From: Pteria penguin
Lineage: Eukaryota; Mollusca; Bivalvia; Pterioida; Pteriidae
Reading direction: 5' to 3'
DNA: 64,000 bases
Assembly: GCA_035048485.1 (NCBI GenBank)
Contig: CM068580.1
Location: forward strand, 37,296,085 to 37,360,084
Made by a program: the position numbers and the translations under genes. Of the stretch, positions 1 to 13,103 are shown in pieces (the first letter of the stretch is position 1; the number at the start of each line of letters is the position of its first letter). The notes beneath the pieces were generated by a model that did no database searches, was not told where the DNA came from, and worked only from the letters and a program-made list of their open reading frames with translations.

Positions 1-3000
1 AGTGCAGAACCTTGGTGTGATGTAAAACAATACTCAAACAAAGAGTGGGAAAGTAGGGCCCATAATGGTAAACCACACATCAACTGACTGTCAAAAGTCA
101 GTAACATGACGGCAAAGCACCTTAGTGGTGTCCTTCATATACCTTTCCTGGGGGTGAATTCTGTCATGTGACTCACTCAGATCTTTTATCTCTTATATCA
201 AATTATTTACAAATCAAAAGCTTACTATAGTTTACAATAAAATTATGTACTAAAGGTTCTAAACATTGAAAGAGTATACTGACCACTGTATCTTTACTGT
301 CAGGGATATTCACTTGCTTTACTAATAATTCTACTCCAGTTGTCTAAAAGGTAAGTAAACACTATAATTATGACTAGTTATCAGATACATATATAAATAT
401 ACATGTATATAACCTGTAATCACAAGATGCAAACTTATTTAACCTTGACTTATTTGACCATCTTATACATGTACTACACCAGTTTCCTGTGAAGTGTAGA
501 CAAAATGCTGCTGGAAACATAACAACCAATATGGACTGTTTGAAAATGCCAAAGTATAACACGAGTACATGTTTGATTTTGATAATGATTTATAAAATTA
601 TAGTAAGTATAATTACCATTGTATAATTCTTGGAGAAGTGTGAGTTATCACTATGAAAAACTTGACATATGGAACTCTTTCCTACTGTGGAATCACCTGG
701 AAAATGAATGGAAATGGGTTAAAGATGATGCATCTATAATTTTGTAATTAGGGTACATGTATTATTACTGTACTGTAGACATTATCAATACTCATTCTCT
801 AAATATGTACATTTTTGTACTTATACATGTACATAACATTGTTTGTAAAAGAATGTCACAAAAATTATGCTGAAATAAGAAAATATCGGTATATGTATAC
901 ATAATTCACCCTTCCACGGTTCGTAAAAGAACATCACATTCAGACTATTTTCATTTGTTCTACTTATGACGTCATAAACAAATATGTTATTTGTCTGAGT
1001 TTTGTCAGACCTCAGATGACGTCATCACAATGAAAAATTGTGTTTTGAGGAAGGGAGAATTATTGTAATATTACAAATCATAATTGCACCATAACACAAT
1101 GTGTATCACTATATAGTCAATGTCATCATAGGTATTACAGGGCTCATTAAATAAATATGTAGTAAATATTTGCAGAATTTTTTTATTTTGATGAAAACAA
1201 TGATGTCAGTTTGAGAATAAATGTCACACGTCTTATTTTTTAATATTTTGTGACATTTCAGAAAGAAAAATGTGACAAATGTAAAGGACAGTGACTGAAA
1301 CCTGTGTTAAAACAGAACATGGGACAACAAACATTATTCCAACAGGGCACACCTCAACTTCTTAAATCAAAGTCAATTGTAATAATTAATTAGGGTTATT
1401 TGTTTGCACAATTCTCCAACTTTTTCTCTTGCATTTTGGTATCAAAATAAAAAAAATTCAAAACAATGTCAAGGTCAAAAGTCATGGTATCAATACATCA
1501 GTTTCGAAATACAAATCCAGACCGTCAATTTTTGGTTTTTATGTGCTCCTTGAAACGCAAAAGGGTAAAGGTGGGACACTACTGGCCGTTATAGTAAAGG
1601 ATATCTCGGTAATTGTGAATTATAAGGAACAATTCAATGAAACTACCAACACTAATTTGTTGAGCATTGTCAAAATGAAGTATCCTAGATGTTCATGTAT
1701 TATATTTTCCCTGATAATTTTAATAATTCTTTGTAGAAGCCAACTTTCCACCGAGATCCGCTGTACTGAAGATATAAACCGACCCTAAAAGATTAAGTTC
1801 ACTCATTTTTTTTTTCCAGTTTTAGTTTTTAAATCTATCTGAACATATAAACATTATTATCCTTCATGTATTTATCGATTTATTAGCGTTTAAACAGAGC
1901 GGGTCATTAACTTTACACAGAGATGGATGTAAACATGTCCCACCTTTGTCACGAGGAGCGAGTAAAATTCGAAAAATTTCGGTCCGGATCGGTATCTCGA
2001 AACTGGCATATTGAAAGCTGTGAAATATTTAAGCCCTAACCCTTGATTCAAAAGATACATTAAAGTTTTTAAAAGTAGATCAAATTTCAGGTCACTAGGT
2101 CAAATGTCATGACATAATTTGAAAGCTCTGGTCAATGCAGAAGGAACCTATGTGTGTATTTATACTCCTTTTACTTGCTGAGATTTTGCTTTAACAAGAA
2201 ATTTAACCAAAATGTAGACAGAAAGACAGATGGATGGCTATCGCCGATTTACAGAATGGAATTGTTTTGTAATCGAGTCGAAAAATGCGAAAACAATTTA
2301 CAGTGTGAATGAGGCTACCAGTAGGCATCTTGTTTTTGCTTCTGTAAGGCAGTCTGATTGATCACTGGGCCAAATCATGGTACATAGACAGTATTAATAT
2401 GCATCAATCAGAATAATTTTGTCTTTTTTCCCTTATAATCTACATTTGTAATTCACATTATCAGATATTATACATGTAAGTTTTTGTGACTTTAATTACT
2501 CTGTGATGGCCTTAAGGTCAGTATGTGTGATGAGTGCATGAAACATTTGTCATTGGCTATAATGTAATTTCTTCAGCTCGAGTCAATTTTAAATTTTGTT
2601 TGATGATGCTTAAACATACAACTTTTAACTTATGGAGACACAAGACCTCCCAGTCACAAGTCAAGCACCTCGATCATCTGCTGAGACACTTGCTATAAAA
2701 TCTTTCAGTATGGATAACGAAACAAGTAAGATCTTTGCTTTAGGATCTTGTATAAAACCATGAACAGGTACATGCAGTGTGGTGAACAAATTTCTTATAA
2801 TAAGATAAAAAACAAAAAAATATTGCCATGGCAACAATATATAAATAATGATTAAATAAGAATTCCAAATCTTTATACATACAATATTTTCTAATAAGCA
2901 CATTAATACGAATTTTTTGGGTGCGAAGCACACCATATTCATAGAAAATATTTATATAATAGTCGGTTATTTCGTACTCCACAAAGGCACAATTCTCATT

Positions 3001-6000
3001 ATTTTGACAAATGAAATTAAATCGACCGAGTGCCCTTAAATCGCATATATAATAATTCCTTTTAGTAATTATTGTACTACTGTACATAATATACATACCA
3101 ACAACAACTAATTTAGCTCGTAGTGCAACAGGCATTTCTGATATATGTTATATTTTTACGCGATTATTACAATAGATGAAGAAAATTTTCAGGTATTTGG
3201 TATTTCAAAGTTATATTTTTAACTTCCGGTTTAAGATGTTTCTGGTGCGCATTTGATGAAATGTCATTTTTGCGGAATGCATGTAGAACCTGAAGCGGCA
3301 TTGTGCAACGTTCAAAATTAGTGAGTATGAATCCACTAACAAACCGTTGGTATTGTATATTTTGTATAAGTGTAACCGATGTAATAAATCTGGCATGGGT
3401 AGTGAAAACATTTTTCATATAATTATTTAGTCCATAATATATTGACCATCAGTTGTTACGTGTAATGATATATGCTAGGTAATGAAGCTGAGTGATTTTG
3501 TCTTAATATTTAGTTTTATGACCGTCAGAGCATAGTGAATAGACCATTTTCGAGTTACAGAATCTGACCGTTATAAACCCGTATTTTATTGAAGTTATAT
3601 TTAGAAATCCTCAGTTACTTGTGCATGCCAACTTCCGGTTTCCTGAGTTACGTTCCGTAAACATCGTGATAACCATAAAAGTGACACTGTTTTACAAATT
3701 ATCGATTGTCAAGCATTTGTCAAGTGACAAAATGATAAAAGATAGTCCCTACATTTTGTCCTGACGCAGTGATGGTGTTCGCCTCTTTGTTTAGCGGAAA
3801 AAGAAGAAGACGTAGCAAAGGGATGTTGAGAAAAAAAATTTACAAGTCTGCATATAATCACAGACTTTGCTTCTCGCATTATGTTGATACCAAAGATTTT
3901 GCCTACTTTTAAAAATCCCACATTATGTGCCTACTTCAAAATGCCCGTAAAACCAAGAGAAGCATCAGACCAGTAAAGCTAGCTGAACTAGAACCTGAGA
4001 CATTGCTACCGGGTACTATCCATACTGACACTACCGAGTACTGTACCACTTCTGACGTCCAGGATCACTGAGATGATCATCAATTCCATGTGGAGAGATT
4101 TTTGAAAAATGTAAAAATTTCCATTATATAATTGAGTAATTCCTAAAAGTCTGTTTAGTAACTCTAAGTAACTTATAGAAGTATTTCTTATAAAAATATT
4201 TTCCCTCAGAAATATCTGAAATTTATGTTTACTGAAACTTACACTTTAATCAACTATGTTGATCAGTGCTTTCGTCATTTTACCATAAAATATTTAGGTA
4301 GGTTTACATAATTATGGTCATGTTCCTCCTATTTGTTATGTATCAAATCATATGAGAAAACAGCAAAGTGCTGGTTACATTACAATCATTCATTTTACTT
4401 TTTCTGTAATTCAGTGTCTGTCACGTGGAGATGACCATTCCTACTGCCTTGTGGATTCGTGGATGAAAGTTACAGACACCACTGAGGAGGGATATGGAAA
4501 CTCAGACAGATATCGCCTCTGAAGATGAAAGTTACATACACCTCTGATAAGGGATATGGAGATACATACAGATATTACCTCTGAAGATCACTGAGCAGGG
4601 ATATGGAGACAGACACATTTCACCTCTGAGGATAAGAGAGATATCAAAAGCAACAGGAGCTGATGGAAAATACAAAATATTTGTTTAGGGGACCTGTCTT
4701 ATTAGATATAATATAACATAGAGTGATAAAAAAAATTAACTTACAAATTTAATTAAAAAGTTTCTTGGGAGTCCTATCATTGATGTACATGCATATAATC
4801 ATATCTATGCTAGCTAATAAATCAATCAAATGTAATGGCTGATGTTGATTACTATAAAAATGTTTGATTCATCACAGTATACTTTGATGTTTTTCTCAAT
4901 TATAAATCAGTCAATTATCCAACAATACTGAAGGTTGAAAATTTTAAATGTACATGTAATAGAAAGTCAAGGAAATGAAAACTAAAAAGTAACTGATACA
5001 GTGTGCCATCACTACATGTAACTGTGTATGATCTCCCATTGATAAAAAGTGATACACAGAATCTTGTCTATGATCATAACATAGATGGAACTGTATGCAT
5101 GATGCTTAAATGGAAATGTGGCCAGCATGTCAAGTGCAAATAAGACCTGTACATGTATTTCAAGCCATTTAATACTTGCACTTCTCACAGTTGCCACCAA
5201 AACAATAATAAACTGCATTAGAAAATAAAATCCTGCAACAAAAACTACTATCAGTATAAGAGCTAAAGAGTTTAAATTTGTTAGAATATAAGTAATGGCT
5301 ATATTAGTATTAATATCCATTGCACATTTTTACATGTACATATACTGTAAAATATTGTTTGTATATGTAATCACCGGTATGCTTTAGTCAAGTGCAGCCA
5401 CTCCTTTGAATCGACTCTCCATAAATCTCAGCATCACTTAAGTAAATTTGCCACAAACAGCTTATAATATAGCTTTCATTATTTTTATCATTTTTATAGG
5501 GCTAAATTCTCTAAATTTCCCCATAATGACCACACTTGTTCTTATACTAGTAAAAGATCATAATATCTGCATACTCCATGTGTAGGTGAGAATTTAATGT
5601 AAACTCTTAAACCAACCCTGATATTAGGAATCATCCTCTACAACAATCTCTATCCAAAATAAAACTATCAACTTCTTCTTTTCTCCTCTTTCCATTTAGA
5701 AATATTTGCTGAAAATTGTGACATCACAATTTATTTTCATTACTGTACGAGGTATGACAGAGGTATTTACTAAGTTTAGCAATGTAACATTATGATGATG
5801 ATAACTGTATTCTGACTTCACTTTTTCGAGTGGGAATGGAATAGTCAATATAAGTTTCTGTTGGTGTTGCACTAGTCTCCTTTAAAGCAATTTTACATAG
5901 GCATTATCAGCTGATAATAGTGGTAAAGGACTATATTGCTTTATGCATGTCTCAAGCAAATTACTATATGGAGTATGGAAGAGGTGAAAAAAGTAGTCTT

Positions 6001-7190
6001 AGTAGATTAAGGTCCTTAACCCATAGGCATTGTGAGAAAATTCCACTTGATCCTTGATAATCATGGATATTCAATGTGCATCTTGAATGGTGTATTGACA
6101 CGTCATGTCAGGTTCATCATGAAGTATAATGCTCAGTTCATGAGCACACTTGTAACTGCGTAAATACTAATGTAAGAAAAAGATGGGCAACATGCATAAT
6201 GTCAGTTACATAATTTAATGTATCATTAAAAACAATTATTAATTATGTATCGGACTAACAATGAACATTAATGATAAATCATCGAGCGCGAACTAACGAA
6301 AAACTTTGGCAGTCTAAGTCTTTCACTTTCACAGACACTGTTCATCACGGCCATCAGCTGTTCATTGCAACATTTCAAGTTTCACACTGTCAACAGCTGT
6401 TCAAGTCGGACTACTCCTCGACAAATCTGCATAATTTCACCAATTGGTCTTTTTTGTATTCATAACAAGTCATCTCTCTCTACTTGAGATACTTGTAAAG
6501 TCTAAATCAATCAGTGAATCCGCTTTACGCGAGATCTATTTTCGAGTTGCACGGTAACAACAATCAACCGGAAGTAAGCATGAACAAGGTTTTAGATTAA
6601 AGCTACGTAAAATTCGAACCGTAACGGTAACTCGAAAATGGCCTATTCTGGGAGGTACAGAACCATGCAGGGACTTATATAGATATATAAGTCCCCGATA
6701 GAATTAAATCAGTCTACACCCCTTCCCCTGGCAGTGATCCCAACTTTGGCCCCAACCGGTCTATCCTTTTGAAAAATTTCAGGTTAGAATCATGAAAATT
6801 TTGGGTAATACCTGCTATAATCCCGCAAGCATTGATCAAAATGAAGTTGAACAAATACATATATATATATAACATTTGCTTGGCAGTAATCTAGACCACC
6901 TATTAATTATCCTAGTTCTAACTAGCCATTTTCTATCTTGCAGGAGGCTTTAAAATATTACACCAAATGATGTCCTTTAGCTGGAGTTTTCATGAATGAT
7001 ACAGAAGCTAATTGGTATATTTAGACTGATGGTACAGAATCTAATTTTCATATTTAGGCTGAATTAGTAACCCAGATCCTCACAGAAGCATTGAGAGTGC
7101 GAGTATACATGAAGTGTAAAATGTGAAATAAGGTGATGTTGTACTTACAGAACTTGAAATATTCTACAAATCTTCACCATGATTTATTAT
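1..7190. other. Gene-poor intergenic region
   Basis: No conserved coding exon is recognisable on either strand; the open frames here are short, of biased composition and unlike any family I know. The first ~45 bases resemble the tail of the tRNA-SINE found intact further right. The stretch holds a short tandem repeat (4462-4633), a short palindrome (6670-6695) and an inverted pair of a dispersed motif (GAATAGACCATTTTCGAGTT near 3538 and its complement near 6630-6650). A 5-prime noncoding exon and promoter of the C8orf76 homolog may lie here, because its start-codon exon is preceded by a splice acceptor; I could not place them. Confidence 0.5.
4462..4633. repeat. 62-bp tandem repeat, about 2.8 copies
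   Basis: The unit starting GATGAAAGTTACA recurs at 4462 and 4524, and a shortened third copy starts near 4586. Shared blocks are GGGATATGGA and CCTCTGA. No coding sense was seen. Confidence 0.75.
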
Positions 7191-7207
7191 TTCTAAGTTA
7201 ATAATGG

Positions 7208-7382
7208 TTGGTTGGTTGGTTGATTGGTGTTTTACGTCGCTTTCAACAATATTTCAGTTATATCGCGACATGGAAGCAGGAGGTTACCAACCTCTTAAAC
7301 ATAGTGGCGCAACCCGGGAATCGAACCCGGATCGTCGGCGCCGCAAGCCAAGCGCTTAACCACTACACCAAGCCTGCCCCTA
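7208..7382 (-). mobile_element. tRNA-derived SINE, family B (TTGG tail)
   Basis: On the minus strand the tRNA-like head has an A-box-like GGTGTAGTGGTTAAG and a B box GGTTCGATTCC; the other end is a (TTGG)n tail at 7208. The element is flanked by a perfect 15-bp duplication CTAAGTTAATAATGG (7193-7207 and 7383-7397), so the insertion is essentially intact and fairly young. It lies just upstream of the C8orf76-like coding region. A functional tRNA is unlikely: the body and tail are SINE-like and a truncated sister copy lies at 15980-16115. Confidence 0.9.
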
Positions 7383-7403
7383 CTAAGTTAATAATGGCCT
7401 TAG

Positions 7404-7521
<118 letters not shown>

Positions 7522-7683
7522 TCATTACCTGAAGAGGCTCATAATGCTGAAACACGTGTAGTAATGGAATAAAATATGTTAAGCTTTGAAGACCATGTTC
7601 TTATTTTTTGAATATTGAATTTCTTTACGTTGGACATTATCTTTATCCTTATTTGTATATATATATATACATATGTGTATATT

Positions 7684-7816
7684 GATTGATTGATTGATTG
7701 ATTTTTGTTCAATGTCACACCATGAATATTTCACATATATGGTGACGGCATCTGCCTGATGCGGGGTATACAAATTTTGACCTTTGCAACGGACCCACCT
7801 GAAGCAGTGAGGGATC
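7684..7816 (-). mobile_element. Truncated tRNA-SINE, family A fragment
   Basis: Matches the 3-prime half of the SINE seen at 14619-14875 (for example GGTGACGGCATCTGCCTGAT and AAGCAGTGAGGGATCTT), starting with a (TTGA)n tail. The tRNA-like head is missing and the copy runs into a (TA)n tract. Confidence 0.8.
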
Positions 7817-7819
7817 TTA

Positions 7820-7821
7820 TA

Positions 7822-7904
<83 letters not shown>
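7820..7904. repeat. (TA)n microsatellite
   Basis: Uninterrupted TA repeat immediately upstream of the first C8orf76-like coding exon. It is within ~20 bases of that exon's splice acceptor. Confidence 0.95.
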
Positions 7905-7907
<3 letters not shown>

Positions 7908-7926
7908 AGATGAGTTTTTTTTAGGA

Positions 7927-10900
7927 ATGGAGCTAGGTCTTGATTTTGAAGATGGTGACTTTGAAGATAAAGAGAAAAACAAGAACAGGCAACCTCTGAC
8001 CTCTTACAATGCTAAAGTCTGCTATCCTTGTGTATGTTTTGTATTATTTTGTTTTGGGTTTTTTTTCTGAGTTGACTGCATTAATATATTAGAGTTAGAT
8101 TAACATGCATTGACAATTTATATTGGTTTATACTATATATATACATGTATGATTCATTTAACTAAGTAGAATTTATTAGCATATGCTCAGTACATGTATA
8201 AATGTAAAGCTGATTATGTATAATAGAATATAGAAAAAGGTATCAGTAAAGTCACAATATCATAGAAAAATAGTATTTTACAACAGATCATTAGATGGAC
8301 TTTTTTGTATAATGCAATCAAGACCAGGTAGAAATTTGAAATATATTAGTCCAACTGCAATATTTTTTCCAGGACATAGATTGTCATGTTATATATATGT
8401 TTTTACATAAGAATTAAATGTTACATATGTATATATTTTAAGTGGTACAAAGATGCAGAAACAAGTGATCCTGAGACAGCCTCTACTGTGTATAAATTCA
8501 GGGGAGATAATTGCTTCTTTAACCAGAAATATCAGGAAGCAATAAGTTACTACAGGACTGGACTTGGCAAGTTATCTTTATATTGATCTTGAATCATCTT
8601 TCTCCAGTATCTCTACATGATTATTTCCTTTTTTTTAGCTTACCACAACCGTTGTTCCAAACTTTAACCACTGGTTAAGCTAACCAGTGGTTAAATTTCA
8701 GAGACGATTTATTTGAATTATAAGATTTCTGAAGAAATCTGAATTACTTGTTTCAAAGTTTGTTTCCTATGCAACAAATCAATACACAGACTACCCGTAT
8801 GACTTAAAGTCTTCTTATTTCAAAGATATAGTCAGACGAAATTTAACCACTGGTTAGCTTAACCAGTGGTTAAAGTTTCAAACAGCTGGCCCCAGAGTGT
8901 CTGGAGTGCTATTATCATACCTTTTGTGTTGGTGTCAGAGTCTAAGACAAATTCTTAACGTTTGTCATAACTTATGAAAAATAAGAGATAGTGCTTTTGT
9001 GTTACTTTGAGATTACTCAGGACCAGAGCTTTCATTTCATACCATAGCTTTAATCTTGTGAACTTGAACTCTGTCCTAATTTTCAAAAACTTTAACCTGA
9101 GCTTATTCTTTTGAACCAGGAGAGATAGGGTTTCATATTTCACATATAGATTCCAAAGTATCAATGGTTTCATTTAGTGCCTTGGATTTTGACCTAGTGA
9201 CCTTGAACTTGGACTTTGACCTACTTTTCAAAAACCTGACTATATCCTTTGAACTGTATGGGTTAGGGCTTTCATAATTTTCATCAAGAGAATGACTGAC
9301 AATCACTTACAGTTTGCACCTTTGATTAAGTAGCATTCACCTTGACATTTGACCTACATTTTACTTTGTTAAAATATTCTACAATGTATTTACATTAAAA
9401 CTGAATTCTGCATTTAGAATTCTAGTGTCAAGGACCCATTTCAATTTTATCATATCTCACAGTTACAATATTTTAAAAGTTGGCTCATTCTGGTGAGCAT
9501 TATTGTCTTCTGACAACTTTTGTTAAAGTGATTTCTTGACTTATTCTATAACATTTTGTTTGTTTGTTGTTTAATGTCAGTCAAGATTTAACCTTTCTTA
9601 TACAGTGACAACAACTGCATGATACACTGCACATAAATGTGTATCTATACAGCAGACCTTCCTGAAGCAGTGAGAAATCTTATACATGGCAATGTGTACC
9701 AAGACATAGGACCTCGGTTTTAACGATGTCTCATTGATTGGTTGCCATAGAATTTGGAATCCAGGACTTCCTGGTCCTAAGTGATGGTCACAACCTACTA
9801 CACTTGTTAATGTAGTATAATGTAAACAGATACATATATCATATCACTTGTGTGTCGAATTTGGTGTCTTCATACTTGCCTTATATTTTCTTGTCTTTAT
9901 ACTTACCTTACATTCTCTTACATATCTTATAGGATAAGCAAAATTCTGAATTTCAATTCTATGTCACTTTGTAGACAACCTTCCTGAATCTAATCGTTGC
10001 ATGCGACAAGATCTGACGGAGTCTTTGGCACGCAGTTACATGTACACAAACAACACACTGGAAGCCATGCAGCTGGCTAAGAATCTGGTATATACAACGT
10101 AAAGTTATAACTGCACAATGATAAGTGAGGGTTGGAGTTGATAATAGTTGGAAATTCTGAAAAGTAATTGACATTGGAGTAGAATATGTTGTTTTAAGAC
10201 ATACTGAACATAATGATATGTCTATGATAATAGTACAGTAGTGACGTATTAAATATAAATGTAAGGATTTACGTGACTTCTCTCATGTTCAACTAATGGT
10301 CCTCATGAGATCTCAGGGTGAAAGAAGTATTTGTCTTGAAACCTTTCAGATGTAGGAGACAAATGAAAAACATTTATATGAAGGAATGACTTGTCATACT
10401 GAAGCTGTCTAACTGCAAGTGCTTAGAAATAAAAATGTAGAGCTGATAAAAACAAGCTCTACCACTCTATAACAAGATGGTTATAGTCTTTCCAGGATAA
10501 AATGATGTATGTTTATGAGAATAGAGAGTCATATGTATATCATAACAGGACGATGATTGATGAATAATTGATACAAAGTCATAACATTGACAAAGAGATA
10601 ATGCTCAATCTAAAATAGAACACAATATTATTAGGGGTTCATTACTCATACAATAGGGCATATAAAATTTGTGCGTCCCTTATATATTAATACATGAAAG
10701 AGACTATTTTGTTTTGGTTTTTGACAAGGTTCAAATGTGCAGCTTTATCTAGAATAACATATGTTTTACTGGTGTGTGATCCATCTTGAGAAACATAAGT
10801 TGAGAAAACATGGATATACCCAGTATGTTTGTAATTTATTTAGTATTTGGTATAAAATATTTATGATATACTTGTAAAACAGATAGCAATTATCAATATA

Positions 10901-13103
10901 AAATCATTTATTACATCAGAACAATGTCTACACTGTGTTGCAGGTTGAGGGAGCCACTAATATAGATATGAGGATGCAGGCTTTGATGTTACTTCAACAG
11001 ATACAACATCAATGTCAAGATCATTCTGGTTAGTAAGACTAATTAAAGAAATTCAAAAAAAGGGGCAACCAAAAGTTAGCCATCATTTTCATTGAACATC
11101 AGGACCACTGCAAGTTGTTTTGTGTTTGATGTTTTTTTGGAGTGTCAAATAAGATGTCCATCTTTAAGAAAATAAATTTTTGGTGAATTAGTTGAATTTA
11201 ACAATTTCAACAGGTCTAGAAATAAATGTAGTTAAATTGGATTCTGAATAAAAAGTTTTGCACATATTGTCTCCTTTTTTGCTTATGAAAATAAAATGCT
11301 GTATGTAGAAATGAAGAATTACTCATTATAACCCTGTGTAAGTGTCATTCATGGTCTGATTTAATCTTCATGTTTTCCTGAAATCTGAGTTTTAGTGATG
11401 TATTGAAACATGAAAAAGCATTCATTGTTTAGTATAATATAATAGAATTAAAATGAATTCATAATGAAGATCTCTTTCCAAGTGTTTGTACAACTTTCTT
11501 ACAGGAGAATTGAATAGTTTGAAACAACTTATAGACCTACATCCATTTAATGTACAGTATTGGCTGAAACTGGTAGAGTGTTACCAGATAATGTATAAGG
11601 AATTGTATCCCCTTGACTGTAATTCAGAAGAGTTCGTTAAGGTCTTCACATGCTTTATCAGAGCAAGGTAAGCTCTTTATTTCTACTTGAAATTTATTCA
11701 GGTGATCATTAATTTGAATGAAATAATTTCATTTTTATACATCGTTCTAATAAAGTGAGTTTCTGCCCTTGTTGATCTAGGTAGCCCATATGTGTGTTGT
11801 GTAATGACTTTTAAATTTACTTTTTTTATTGATATGGTCACTTTATATACCTCACTGTGTTATAAAGAAAATTATAGTTCTAATCAAGGGCAAACAACTC
11901 TTCCAATTAAGTTGGTGAATAACAAGATTCAGTTTTGTGTCTCATTCAAAGAAAAATATTTATACATGTAGGTTGCTGCTAAGAAGTGTACGTTTTTCCG
12001 TGGGATCTTTCATTAAAGAGAAATATCAAGTTCTATTAGACAAGGTATACAACTGTTATATATCTCAGTTGTTTCCTGTTTATTTCACAAGCTGACTAAA
12101 ATAAATATCATTATTTGTTACTGGTTGTGACAGTCCATATATTTCGTTTAATAATACACATTTATTTTGATAGCTTTTCTTTATTTTATCACAATATTGG
12201 TCAATAATAATTATCTTTTGTTTGTAACTGGGGCAAGAAAATGAAAGTAAATGTATTCTGATTCATAATATCATATTATATAATTCTATTTTATGATGTG
12301 CATATCAATGTTCTGAGAAAGGAAAAAGAAAGTGTTTTGGCATTATAAATTTTCTCTGATATGAAGTATACAACTTGAATTGACCGTAATTATAGGTTGA
12401 TAAGGAAATAAAGGAGTTGAATGCTTCTGAGGATACCCAACATCGAGCCAAGCAGGTAGTTATTTTATTATGTATCGTAATCTTAAGTATAGCATATGTA
12501 GAAAAGGTAAGAAAAGAATCATTTCAGCTCACTATATCTAAAGGAAGCATAATGAACAATTCAATAGAATTTTTCATACATGCAAATGATTTTGAGGTTT
12601 GATTTTAATGAGAACGTAAATTAAAAAGATCTACTATCATTTGTGTTTGACTTGCTTATTCTTAAACATTACATCTTTATGTGAAAAGAATTAAATTTGA
12701 TTGCACTGTTTTATATTTAAATGATAAAATTTGGTTTAATTAAAAAAATTTAAGAACATGAGCAGTGGTTCAGTGATGCATAGATTTAATGATTTATGAA
12801 TGAACTCTAAATTTTAGTGGTTGGCGATCAACATGGTGATTAAGGAGATAATTTCAAATTAAAAGAGGTTTTATTTGTACTATAAAATTAATACAAAACA
12901 TTCAAATGAAGTTCTCTCCTTTGAAGTTTATAGGTGAAGATATTTTCACATTGGATTCTAACAAAGACAATGAAGACTGTCTGGTTTCAATTATCACATC
13001 AGAAGATAGAAGAGACTTCGACGATAGATGGTTTAGATGGAATCAACATTCATGTACAGCTTCATTAGATGACAAGACCTTGACATCTTCTGATGAAACA
13101 TAA
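7927..13103 (+). CDS. C8orf76: C8orf76 homolog (8 coding exons, 299 aa)
   Basis: Coding exons: 7927-8031, 8443-8566, 9975-10087, 10944-11028, 11505-11667, 11972-12044, 12396-12455, 12927-13103; together 900 nt in one frame with stop TAA. Similarity to human C8orf76 was judged from memory: an acidic start with FEDGDFED, then [16 protein letters not shown], a [20 protein letters not shown] helix, a [15 protein letters not shown] block, and DFDDRWFRW near the C terminus. The repeat-like helical blocks suggest a TPR-type solenoid. Human protein is about 380 aa, so this version is shorter between the fifth and sixth exons. The start is the first ATG after an acceptor (TTTTTAG, 7924). Intron 2 has a GC donor (G|GCAAGT) fixed by the reading frame. 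The last exon uses an AAG acceptor (12926), chosen because it keeps frame and gives the EDT-x8-GEDI spacing of the human protein. Molecular function of the family is not established. Confidence 0.85.
8649..8889. mobile_element. MITE-like foldback with palindromic ends
   Basis: Both ends carry the same ~40-base palindrome in inverted order (AACCACTGGTTAAGCTAACC and complement), with arms continuing outward into AAACTTT and inward into AAATTTC. It sits in intron 2 of the C8orf76-like gene, is non-coding, and its superfamily is not assignable by eye. Confidence 0.75.
9556..9805 (-). mobile_element. Old diverged tRNA-SINE, family A
   Basis: Order of motifs matches the minus-oriented family A SINE (TGTTTAATGTCA, GCAGACCTTCCTGAAGCAGT, GGACCTCGGTTTT, degraded B box), but with many substitutions and no clear target-site duplication. 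Confidence 0.55.

Noticed and set aside
1429..1788. 119-codon open frame on the + strand
   Set aside because: No family resemblance, low-complexity composition, crosses AT-rich noncoding-looking sequence with no splice or conservation support.
5012..5320. 102-codon hydrophobic frame on the - strand
   Set aside because: Hydrophobicity follows from AT-rich codons; no recognisable motif or upstream signal.
6560..6590. ETS-like ACCGGAAGTAAGC as promoter of the C8orf76 homolog
   Set aside because: It lies inside a dispersed repeat with relatives near 3540-3640 and 43250, so promoter status is unsupported.
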